In this document: positions 23,113 to 30,745 of the stretch, one piece after another
Numbering within the stretch: the first letter of the stretch is position 1
How the letters are laid out: each line of letters begins with the position of its first letter
Program-made: the position numbers and the translations under genes
The notes under the pieces: generated by a model
The model's input: the letters and a program-made list of their open reading frames with translations, nothing else
Database searches by the model: none
What the model was told of the DNA's origin: nothing
NCBI GenBank assembly: GCA_033720955.1
Contig: JAWWBN010000003.1
Span: 1 to 44,697 of the forward strand
Direction: 5' to 3'
From: JAWWBN01 sp033720955
Lineage (GTDB): Bacteria > Acidobacteriota > Thermoanaerobaculia > Multivoradales > JAHEKO01
DNA: 44,697 bases

Positions 23113-24312
23113 GTGAGAGAAGATGAGACGGTGCAGGGGCTCTCCGGCGCGTCCCACGGCTGCGAGGTCTCGGTGGTGATGCCCTGCCTGAACGAGGCCG
23201 ACACCCTGGAGAGCTGCATCGCCAAGGCGCAGAAGGCGCTCGCCGACCACGGCATCGACGGCGAAGTGATCGTCGCCGACAACGGCAGCACCGACGGCTC
23301 GGTCGAGATCGCCCGCCGGATGGGCGCGCGAGTGGTGCCGGTGGCCGAGCGCGGCTACGGCAACGCCCTGGCGGGCGGCTTCGCCGCCGCCCGCGGCCGA
23401 TTCCTGCTCATGGGCGACGCCGACGGCAGCTACGACTGGCTCGCGGCGCCGGCCTTCGTCGAGAAGCTGCGCGAGGGGCACGACCTGGTGCAGGGCTGCC
23501 GGCTTCCGGCCGGCGGCGGGACGGTCCTGCCGGGGGCCATGCCGCCGCTGCACCGGTGGATCGGCAACCCGGGACTCTCCTTTTTGGTGCGCCGCTTCTT
23601 CAAGCTGCCGATCCACGACGTCTACTGCGGCCTGCGGGGGCTCACCGCCGAGCTCTTCCGGCGTCTGAAGCTGCGCTGCGGCGGCATGGAGTTCGCGACC
23701 GAGATGATGATCAAGGCGCAGCTCCGCGGCGCCAAGATGGCCGAGATCCCCATCACCCTGCACCCCGACGGCCGGGTCGCCCATCCGCCGCACCTCCGTA
23801 CCTTCCGCGACGGCTGGAGAACCCTGCACTTCTTCCTGATGATGAGCCCGCGGTGGCTCTTCCTCTACCCGGGAGCGGCGCTCGTGGCCCTGGGGGCGGC
23901 GGGCTACGTCGTGGGCCTCCCCGGCCTCACCCTGGCGGGCGTGCACTTCGAGGCCCACACCCTCCTGGTGGCCAGCCTCGCCCTGATCCTCGGCTACCAG
24001 TCGCTGCTCTTCGCGGTCGTCGCGCGGCTCTTCGCCGATCTCACCGGGCTCCTGCCGCTCTCCCGGAGCTACGCCCGGATCGCCGGCAGGCTGGAGCCGC
24101 AGCGGGGCCTGGCGATCGGCGCCGGGGCCATCGTGGCCGGGCTCTTGCTGGTCCTGATCGTCCTCCTGCGCTGGAGCCAGGGCGGCTTCGGTGACCTCGA
24201 CTACGGCACCACCATGCGCTGGGTCATCCCCGGCGTGACCCTGACCGCGCTGGGCTTCCAGACGATTCTCACCGCCTTCCTGGTCAGCCTGCTCCAGTTC
24301 TCGCGCCGGTGA
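23113..24312 (+). CDS. Family 2 glycosyltransferase with four C-terminal membrane segments
   Basis: 399 residues from GTG at 23113. The GT-A domain (about 18-250) shows VSVVMPCLNEADTL, VIVADNGSTDGS and the metal-binding GDADGSYDW. Then come HRWIGNPGLSFLVRRFF and the DVYCGLRGL block common in dolichyl-phosphate-mannose-synthase-like enzymes. Four hydrophobic helices follow (about 255-278, 285-312, 333-355, 367-392). It likely transfers a sugar from a nucleotide sugar to polyprenyl phosphate at the inner membrane; acceptor and sugar are unknown. It seems leaderless. Its last 29 bases overlap, tail to tail, the CusA-like gene. Confidence 0.88.
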   Translation: MREDETVQGLSGASHGCEVSVVMPCLNEADTLESCIAKAQKALADHGIDGEVIVADNGSTDGSVEIARRMGARVVPVAERGYGNALAGGFAAARGRFLLMGDADGSYDWLAAPAFVEKLREGHDLVQGCRLPAGGGTVLPGAMPPLHRWIGNPGLSFLVRRFFKLPIHDVYCGLRGLTAELFRRLKLRCGGMEFATEMMIKAQLRGAKMAEIPITLHPDGRVAHPPHLRTFRDGWRTLHFFLMMSPRWLFLYPGAALVALGAAGYVVGLPGLTLAGVHFEAHTLLVASLALILGYQSLLFAVVARLFADLTGLLPLSRSYARIAGRLEPQRGLAIGAGAIVAGLLLVLIVLLRWSQGGFGDLDYGTTMRWVIPGVTLTALGFQTILTAFLVSLLQFSRR

Positions 24313-27300
24313 GCGCGCTTCGGCCGTCGCGACCCCCCGGCCGGGAGGGGAAGAGCGGTCCCCGCGTCAGGCCCGCCGAGCGCCAGATGAAGTAGACCGC
24401 CGGGAAGACCAGCAGCTCGGCCACGAAGGAGGTCACGACGCCGCCCAGCATGGGCGCGGCGATCCGCCGCATGACGTCGGAGCCGGCCCCGGTGGCCCAG
24501 AGGATCGGCGCCAGGGAGATGAGGATCGTCAGCACGGTCATCATCTTCGGGCGGATGCGCTGCACCGCCCCGTGGTCCACGGCGGCGGCCAGGTCGGAGT
24601 AGGACGTCATCCGCCCCTCCCGCGTCCACCGCTCCCAGGCCAGGTCGAGGTAGAGCAGCATCACCACGCCGGTCTCGGCCGCCAGCCCCGCCAGGGCGAT
24701 CATGCCCACCCCCACCGCGATGGACCAGTCGTAGTCCAGCAGGTCGATCAGCCAGATGGAGCCCACCAGCGAGAACGGGATGGCCGAGAGCACGATGGCG
24801 GTCTTCACCAGCGAGCGCAGGTGGAGGTAGAGGATGAGAAAGATGAGCGCCAGGGTCAGCGGCACGATGAGCCAGAGCCGCTTCTGGACCCGCTGCATGT
24901 ACTCGTACTGGCCCGACCAGAAGAGGGTGGTGCCGGGAGGCAGCTCCACCCGGCGCGCCACCTCCTCCCGCGCCCGCTCCACCCACGACCCGACGTCGAT
25001 CCCCTCGAGATCGACGTAGACCCAGGCGTTCGGGCGGGCGTTCTCCGACTTGATCCCCGGCGGCCCCTGGCGCAGCCGGATGTCCACGAGCTGCCCCAGC
25101 GGCACGTGGCCGCCCACCGGCGTCGAGACCAGGATCCCCTCGAGCGCCACCGGGTTGTCGCGCAGCTCCCGCGGGTAGCGCAGGTTGATGGGGTACCGCT
25201 CGAGCCCCTCCACCGTCCACGAGATGTTCATGCCGCCCACCGCCGACTGGATCACGTCCTGGACGTCGCCCACGGTGACCCCGAACCGCGCCGCCGCCTC
25301 GCGGTCGATGTCGAAGTCGAGGTAGCTGCCCCCCATCACCCGCTCGGCGTAGGCCGACAGGGTCCCGGGCAGGGGCTTGACCACCGCCTCGATCTCCTTG
25401 GCGATCCGCTCCAGCTCGGCCAGGTCGGAGCCGCCCACCTTGATCCCCACCGGCGTCTTGATGCCGGTGGAGAGCATGTCGATGCGGGTCTTGATCGGCA
25501 TGGTCCAGGCGTTGGTGACCCCGGGGAACTGGATGGCGTCGTTCATCTCGGCGATCAGCTCGTCCTTGGTGAGCCCCGGCCGCCACTCGGAGGGGTCCTT
25601 CAGCACGATCGTGGTCTCGATCATCGACAGCGGCGCCGGGTCGGTGGCGGTCTCGGCCCGGCCCACCTTTCCCAGCACCGTCTCCACCTCCGGAAAGGAG
25701 CGGAGGATCTTGTCGGTCTGCTGCAGCAGCTCGCGCGCCTTGCTGATGGAGATGCCCGGGAACGTGGTGGGCATGTAGAGCAGGTCGCCCTCCCACAGCG
25801 GCGGCATGAACTCCGATCCGATCCGCCCCAGGGGCACCAGGGTCAGGGCGACGATCACCAGGGTCGCGAGCACCACCGGCCAGCGCCACGAGAGCGCCCG
25901 GTCGAGCACCGGGGTGTAGAGGAAGCGCAGCAGCCGCGAGACGGGATGGCGCTCCTCGCTGTAGATCCGCCCGCGGACGAACCAGTACATCAGCACCGGC
26001 ACGACCGTCACCGCCAGCACCGCCGAGATCGCCATGGCGTACGTCTTGGTGAACGCCAGCGGCTTGAAGAGCCGCCCCTCCTGGGCCTCGAGGGTGAAGA
26101 TGGGGAGGAAGGAGACCGTGATCACCAGCAGGGTGAAGAAGAGGGTGGGACCCACCTCCTGCGCCGAGCGCAGGATGATCTCGAACCGCGAGCGCTCGCC
26201 GCGCCACTCCTCGTAGTGCTTGTGGGCGTTCTCCACCATGATCACGGCGGCGTCCACCAGGACCCCGATGGAGATGGCGATCCCGCCCAGCGACATGATG
26301 TTGGCGCCCAGCCCCTGCCACTTCATGATCAGGAAGGCCAGGAGGATCGAGACCGGGATGGAGACGATGGCGACGAAGGCGGAGCGGACGTGGAAGAGGA
26401 AGATCAGGCAGACCAGGGCCACCACCACGAACTCCTCGACCAGGGTGTGAGTCAGGGTGTCGATGGCGTCGTCGATCAGCCCGGTGCGGTCGTAGGCCAC
26501 CGAGATCTCGACGTCGTCGGGGAGACCCGACCGGAGCTCCGCCAGCCGCTCCTTCACCCGCTCCACCGTGGACCGGGTGTCGGCGCCCCACCGCACCACC
26601 ACGATGCCGCCCACCGTCTCGCCCTCGCCGTTCCAGTCCGCCAGGCCGCGGCGGATCTCCGGCCCGACGGTCACGTTGGCCACGTCCCGCAGCAGGATCG
26701 GCACCCCCCCGGGCCCCACGTCCAGAACCGCGTTCTCGAGGTCGCGGATCTCCCGGACGTAGCCGCGGCCGCGGACCATGAACTCGCGCTCCGACATCTC
26801 CACCAGGCGCCCCCCCACCTCGACGTTGGAGCGCTGGATGGCCGTCTTCACCCTGGCCAGCGGCAGGTCGTAGGCCCGCAGCCGCACCGGGTCCACCTCG
26901 ACCTGGTACTGGCGCACGAAGCCGCCCATGGACGCCACCTCGGCCACCCCTTCCACCGAGGAGAGGCCGTACTTCAGGTACCAGTCCTGGAGGCTGCGCA
27001 GCTCGGCGAGCGAGCGGCGGTCGGAGTTGAGCACGTACATGAATGCCCAGCCCACCCCGGTGGCGTCGGGCCCGAGCTGCGGCGACACCCCTCGCGGCAG
27101 ATCGCGGCTCAGCCCCGACAGGTACTCCAGCACCCGCGACCGCGCCCAGTAGAGGTCGGTGCCGTCGTCGAAGATGACGTAGACGAAGGAGAAGCCGAAG
27201 AAGGAGTAGCCGCGCACCACCTTCGCGTAGGGCACCGCCAGCATCTTGGTGGTGATGGGGTAGGTGACCTGGTCCTCCACCACCTGGGGCGCCTGTCCGG

Positions 27301-27460
27301 GATACTCGGTGAAGACGATCACCTGCACGTCGGAGAGATCCGGGATCGCGTCCACGCGGATCTCCCGCACCGCCCAGACGCCGGCGAGGACGGACAGCGC
27401 CAGCCCCACGGTCACCAGGAGCTGGTTCCGGAGGGACCACTCGATGAGCCTACGAAGCAT
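24284..27460 (-). CDS. cusA: CusA-like heavy-metal RND efflux pump
   Basis: 1058 residues, the usual size of the HME-RND family. The N-terminus (LRNQLLVTVGLALSVLAGVW) starts the first membrane helix, and VDAIPDLSDVQVIVFTEYPG is a family hallmark. The proton-relay helix reads SIGVLVDAAVIMVENAHKH, with Asp and Glu placed as in CusA-type monovalent Cu/Ag pumps rather than the CzcA pattern. The loop EFMPPLWEGDLLYMPTTFPG is the porter-domain signature with methionines. It is the inner-membrane engine of a tripartite exporter with the two genes before it; it overlaps the fusion-protein gene by 11 bases. Metal choice (Cu/Ag) is inferred from the motif. Confidence 0.9.
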   Translation of the reverse strand: MLRRLIEWSLRNQLLVTVGLALSVLAGVWAVREIRVDAIPDLSDVQVIVFTEYPGQAPQVVEDQVTYPITTKMLAVPYAKVVRGYSFFGFSFVYVIFDDGTDLYWARSRVLEYLSGLSRDLPRGVSPQLGPDATGVGWAFMYVLNSDRRSLAELRSLQDWYLKYGLSSVEGVAEVASMGGFVRQYQVEVDPVRLRAYDLPLARVKTAIQRSNVEVGGRLVEMSEREFMVRGRGYVREIRDLENAVLDVGPGGVPILLRDVANVTVGPEIRRGLADWNGEGETVGGIVVVRWGADTRSTVERVKERLAELRSGLPDDVEISVAYDRTGLIDDAIDTLTHTLVEEFVVVALVCLIFLFHVRSAFVAIVSIPVSILLAFLIMKWQGLGANIMSLGGIAISIGVLVDAAVIMVENAHKHYEEWRGERSRFEIILRSAQEVGPTLFFTLLVITVSFLPIFTLEAQEGRLFKPLAFTKTYAMAISAVLAVTVVPVLMYWFVRGRIYSEERHPVSRLLRFLYTPVLDRALSWRWPVVLATLVIVALTLVPLGRIGSEFMPPLWEGDLLYMPTTFPGISISKARELLQQTDKILRSFPEVETVLGKVGRAETATDPAPLSMIETTIVLKDPSEWRPGLTKDELIAEMNDAIQFPGVTNAWTMPIKTRIDMLSTGIKTPVGIKVGGSDLAELERIAKEIEAVVKPLPGTLSAYAERVMGGSYLDFDIDREAAARFGVTVGDVQDVIQSAVGGMNISWTVEGLERYPINLRYPRELRDNPVALEGILVSTPVGGHVPLGQLVDIRLRQGPPGIKSENARPNAWVYVDLEGIDVGSWVERAREEVARRVELPPGTTLFWSGQYEYMQRVQKRLWLIVPLTLALIFLILYLHLRSLVKTAIVLSAIPFSLVGSIWLIDLLDYDWSIAVGVGMIALAGLAAETGVVMLLYLDLAWERWTREGRMTSYSDLAAAVDHGAVQRIRPKMMTVLTILISLAPILWATGAGSDVMRRIAAPMLGGVVTSFVAELLVFPAVYFIWRSAGLTRGPLFPSRPGGRDGRSALTGARTGAG

Positions 27461-28931
27461 CGCCGCCTCCGCCTCCGCCGCCGCCGGCCGCCCGCTGCGC
27501 CAGCATCTTCTGGATCGCCGCCTGGAGGCTCGCCTCGGAGTCGATCAGGAACTGGGCCGACGTCACCACCCGCTCGCCCGGGGTCAGACCTTCCAGCACC
27601 TCCACCCGCCCCCGCTCCTGGTGCCCCAGGGTGACCTCGCGCGGCGCGAAGCGCCCGCCGCCCAGATCCACCACCACCACGTTGCGCTGGCCGGTGCGCA
27701 GGACCGCCAGCGCGGGCACCGTCAGCGCCTGGTGCGCCGCCAGGGGCTCGAAGGTCACGGTGGCGAACATCCCCGCCCGCAGCCGCCCCCGGGGGTTGGG
27801 CACCTCGAGCTTGACCCGCACGGTGCGAGTCTTCTCCGACAGCTCGGGCTCGATGAAGCGCACCGTGCCGCGGAAGGTCTCGCCGGGGAAGTAGGTGAAG
27901 GTCACCTTGGCCGGGGTGCCGGCCTCGATCCAGGCGAACTGGTCCTCGAAGACCTCCACCGAGAGCCAGAGGGAGGAGAGGTCGGCGATGTGGTACGCCT
28001 CCATGCCCGGCTTCACCGCCATCCCCTCGAGACCGGGGATCCGCTTCATCACCAGCCCGCCGGCCGGGGCCACCACGTCGAGGGTGCGGAAGATCTCGCC
28101 GGTCTCCTCGAGACGGGCGACCTGCTCCGCCGAGATGTCCCAGTAGCTCAGCCGGGTGCGGGCGGCGTCCACCAGCGCCTCGGCCCGCCGCCGCGCCTCC
28201 TCCGCCCCGGGGAAGGAGCGCGCGTACTCGATGGCCGACAGCAGCTCCTGCTCGGTCTGCACCAGCTCCGGCGAGTAGATCTCGAAGAGGGGCTGCCCCT
28301 TCACCACCGGCTCGCCCACGTAGTTCACGTAGACCTTCTCCACGAAGCCGCTGAACTTGGTGGTGACGGTGACCATCCGCTCCTGGTCGTACTCCAGGTA
28401 GCCCACGGTGCGGATCTCGTGACGCAGATCGGCCAGCTCGGCCGGCGCGGTCTGGACGTTCATGTTCTGGATCACCGAGGGGTCGATGCGCACGGCGCCC
28501 GAGGGGGCCGCGGCGGCCGCGGCCTCGTCGGCGTAGACGGGCAGATACTCCATCCCCATCTCGTCCTTCGTCGGCACGGGGGAGGTGACGGTCGGGTCCA
28601 TCGGGTTGCGGTAGAAGAGCACCTCGCGCTCGCCGGCCGGCGGCGCCGCCGGCCCGGACGCGACCGGAACGAGGTCCATGCCGCAGATCGGGCACTCCCC
28701 GGGGCCGTCCTGGAGGACGTGGGGGTGCATGGAGCAGGTCCAGAGCTCGACCTCTCCGGGCCCGGCGTCGGCGTCCCCCGCCGCGGGGGCACCGCTCGGC
28801 GGATGCCCCGGCGCGCGGCGCGCCAGATCCAGCGGATCCTCCAGCACGAGATAGGCGACCAGCGCGCCGGCGGCGATCCACCCCAGACGGGCGATCCAGC
28901 GCGGCACGAGACGGTCGGTGGCGTCGGTCAT
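27450..28931 (-). CDS. cusB: CusB-like membrane fusion protein with N-terminal metal-binding domain
   Basis: 493 residues. An N-terminal membrane helix (IARLGWIAAGALVAYLVLED) is followed by a heavy-metal-binding domain (WTCSMHPHVLQDGPGECPIC, then GMDLVPV) that supplies Cys, Met and His ligands. The periplasmic adaptor core follows: lipoyl-like halves (SGFVEKVYVNYVGEPVVKGQ; GGLVMKRIPGLEGMAVKPG), an alpha hairpin, a beta barrel (VTFTYFPGETFRGTVRFIEP) and a membrane-proximal domain. It ends in a Gly run and DAS. It links the CusA-like pump to the TolC-like channel and may hand over metal. Its start overlaps the channel gene stop by four bases (ATGA), so translation is coupled. Confidence 0.9.
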   Translation of the reverse strand: MTDATDRLVPRWIARLGWIAAGALVAYLVLEDPLDLARRAPGHPPSGAPAAGDADAGPGEVELWTCSMHPHVLQDGPGECPICGMDLVPVASGPAAPPAGEREVLFYRNPMDPTVTSPVPTKDEMGMEYLPVYADEAAAAAAPSGAVRIDPSVIQNMNVQTAPAELADLRHEIRTVGYLEYDQERMVTVTTKFSGFVEKVYVNYVGEPVVKGQPLFEIYSPELVQTEQELLSAIEYARSFPGAEEARRRAEALVDAARTRLSYWDISAEQVARLEETGEIFRTLDVVAPAGGLVMKRIPGLEGMAVKPGMEAYHIADLSSLWLSVEVFEDQFAWIEAGTPAKVTFTYFPGETFRGTVRFIEPELSEKTRTVRVKLEVPNPRGRLRAGMFATVTFEPLAAHQALTVPALAVLRTGQRNVVVVDLGGGRFAPREVTLGHQERGRVEVLEGLTPGERVVTSAQFLIDSEASLQAAIQKMLAQRAAGGGGGGGGDAS

Positions 28932-30283
28932 GACGGGGGTCCCTCCAGGGGAGCGGCCACGGCCCCTTCGAGCCGCGCCCGGTCGATCGCGTAGTCGGCC
29001 GCGGCCCGCGCCACGGCGGTGCGGGCCGCGAAGAGGACGTGCTCCGCGTCCAGCAGGTCCAGGGCGTTCAGGGTTCCGGCCACATAGCCGGAGCGGGCGG
29101 AATCGAGCGACTCCCCCGCCTGGAGCAGCAGCACCTGCTCGAGCAGGCGGAGCTGGCGCCAGCCCAGCGGCAGCCGCCCGACCAGCTCGTCGAGCTGGCC
29201 GGCGATGTCGGCGGCGACACCGCGGCGCGCCTCCTCCGCCGCGCGAAGGCGCTCGCCGGCCTCGGCTCGGGCGGCCCGCAGCCCCTGCCGCCAGATCGGC
29301 AGGCTGACCCCGCCCTGGAGGCCGAAGACGTCGTCGCCGTTGCCGGGTGGCGGCTGGAGCCGCCCGGGCAGATCGTCCCGCGGATCGACCAGGGTGTAGG
29401 TCAGGCCGAAGCTGAAGTCCGGGCGCGAGCGACGCCGCGCCAACTCCTCCATCGCCTCGGCCCGCGCGACGCGGACCGCCGCCGCCCCGAGCTCGGGACG
29501 GTGGGTGAGGGCGGTGCGCTGGAGCGCCTCCCGGTCGAGCCTCGGCTCCTCGAGGGCCGGCAGCCGCGGCTGGGCGCCCAGGTCGCCCGCGGGACGGTCG
29601 GCGAGGGCCGCCAGAGCGGCCGCGAGCACCGTGCGCCGCCGCTCCAGCTCGAGCTGACGGCTCTGGATGCGGGTGATCTCAGCCTGCAGCTTGACCACCC
29701 CCTGTCCCGGTCCCACCCCGGTTGCGTACCGCGTGCGGGCGATCTCCTCGTGCTGGAGCAGGTGGCGCTCGAACTCCTCGTTGATGCCCACCTGCTCGGC
29801 GACGAAGGCCAGCTCGTACCAGAGCCGCCGGGCCTCGGTGACGAGCTCCAGCCGGATCGCCTCCGTCTCGGAGGCCAGCGCCTCCGCCTCGAGCGCCGCC
29901 GCCCGCTCCTCGAGCCCCAGCTTGCCGAACCCCGGCCAGCGCTGGGTGAGGGCCAGCATGAGCCGCTGCGGGCCGACGCGGGTCTCGGGGGGCGCCAGGA
30001 AGGCCGTGGACCCCAGCATGGGGTCGGGGAGGGCTCCGCGGCGAACCGCCTCGTGCGCGGCGGCCCGCGCCCGCGCCTCCGCCGCGGCCAGCCGCGGGTT
30101 GCGCGCCAGGATCTCCTCGATCCGCTCCCGCAGGCGGGGGTCCTCCACCGAGCGCGCGAGAAGCGCCGCTCCCCCCTCCCCCGGTGGCGCCGGGGCCGTC
30201 GTTTCACTGCTCCCCGCCGTCTCCGCGGCCGCGGCCGCGAGCAGCAGGGCTGCCGCCAGGTGGCGGCGGATCCTCCGCTCCAT
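28928..30283 (-). CDS. TolC/CusC-like outer-membrane efflux channel
   Basis: 451 residues from the ATG at 30283, which has GGAAGGAG upstream. The signal peptide is MERRIRRHLAAALLLAAAAAE. Two copies of the outer-membrane efflux repeat are visible as long helices: the first with NPRLAAAEARARAAAHEAVR and PDPMLG, the second with LTHRPELGAAAVRVARAEA and the NALDLLDAEHVLFAARTAV block. It forms the outer-membrane duct of the CusCBA-type system. No lipobox Cys is seen at the signal end, unlike E. coli CusC. It is the second gene of the operon, 82 bases after the small Cys-rich protein. Confidence 0.88.
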   Translation of the reverse strand: MERRIRRHLAAALLLAAAAAETAGSSETTAPAPPGEGGAALLARSVEDPRLRERIEEILARNPRLAAAEARARAAAHEAVRRGALPDPMLGSTAFLAPPETRVGPQRLMLALTQRWPGFGKLGLEERAAALEAEALASETEAIRLELVTEARRLWYELAFVAEQVGINEEFERHLLQHEEIARTRYATGVGPGQGVVKLQAEITRIQSRQLELERRRTVLAAALAALADRPAGDLGAQPRLPALEEPRLDREALQRTALTHRPELGAAAVRVARAEAMEELARRRSRPDFSFGLTYTLVDPRDDLPGRLQPPPGNGDDVFGLQGGVSLPIWRQGLRAARAEAGERLRAAEEARRGVAADIAGQLDELVGRLPLGWRQLRLLEQVLLLQAGESLDSARSGYVAGTLNALDLLDAEHVLFAARTAVARAAADYAIDRARLEGAVAAPLEGPPS

Positions 30284-30365
30284 GCTCGATCTCCTTCCGT
30301 CCGGTCCCTCTCGCCCGGGCCGCGACGACCGCGGCCCTCGGGCGCACCTCACCCGCGGAAGGGGA

Positions 30366-30710
30366 TCAGATCAGCAGAGATCGGAAGAGGGTGTAGAGCG
30401 GGCGGACCGCGGTGGGCGCCGGGAGGGCACCTCTCCTCGAGCCATCCGTCCGCGCCGGGGCCTCCGCGGCGGCGGCCGTCGCCACGACGGCCGGGGCCAG
30501 ACCGCGCAGCTCGGAGGGCGGCGGCGCCGGCGTGTCCCGGAGACAGCACTCGTCCGCCGTGAGCGACGGGCCGTGACAGGCCGGCTCCGGGCGGGCCCTG
30601 GACTCCATGGGGCAGCGCTCCAGCGCCTCGCAGGTCGCGAGGCCGCCGGCCGCCAGCGGCGAGGCCAGGGCTACGGAGAGGAGCACGAGGGCGAGACCAC
30701 GGCGTCTCAT
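30366..30710 (-). CDS. Small secreted Cys-rich protein of the Cu/Ag efflux operon
   Basis: 114 residues from the ATG at 30710. The signal peptide is MRRRGLALVLLSVALASPLAA. The mature N-terminus carries Cys, Met and His close together (ATCEALERCPMES, EPACHG, DECC), a pattern fit for binding soft metals. The remainder is Ala/Pro-rich and ends in a hydrophobic tail. I do not recognise a named family. It is the first gene of the minus-strand run leading to the TolC-like, CusB-like and CusA-like genes, so a periplasmic metal chaperone or sensor is a reasonable inference. The start has no Shine-Dalgarno, but TATACT lies seven bases upstream, so the operon mRNA may be leaderless. Confidence 0.65.
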   Translation of the reverse strand: MRRRGLALVLLSVALASPLAAGGLATCEALERCPMESRARPEPACHGPSLTADECCLRDTPAPPPSELRGLAPAVVATAAAAEAPARTDGSRRGALPAPTAVRPLYTLFRSLLI

Positions 30711-30717
30711 CGCCCGA

Positions 30718-30723
30718 AGTATA
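30718..30723 (-). promoter_or_regulatory. -10 candidate, leaderless start of the efflux operon
   Basis: TATACT on the minus strand, near consensus, lies seven bases before the ATG at 30710. No clear -35 or CueR/CusR-type dyad was found next to it. Confidence 0.5.
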
Positions 30724-30745
30724 GCGCCCCCGGACGGCCTCCGGC

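Noticed and set aside
27461..27485. Gly-repeat coding end of the CusB-like gene as a simple-sequence repeat of interest
   Set aside because: A short GGN-codon run at the C-terminus is common in GC-rich genomes and shows no periodic repeat at the DNA level beyond the triplet.
24572..27634. Long plus-strand open frame of 1020 codons opposite the CusA-like gene
   Set aside because: His/Arg/Gly-rich antisense shadow; the minus strand encodes a complete RND pump.
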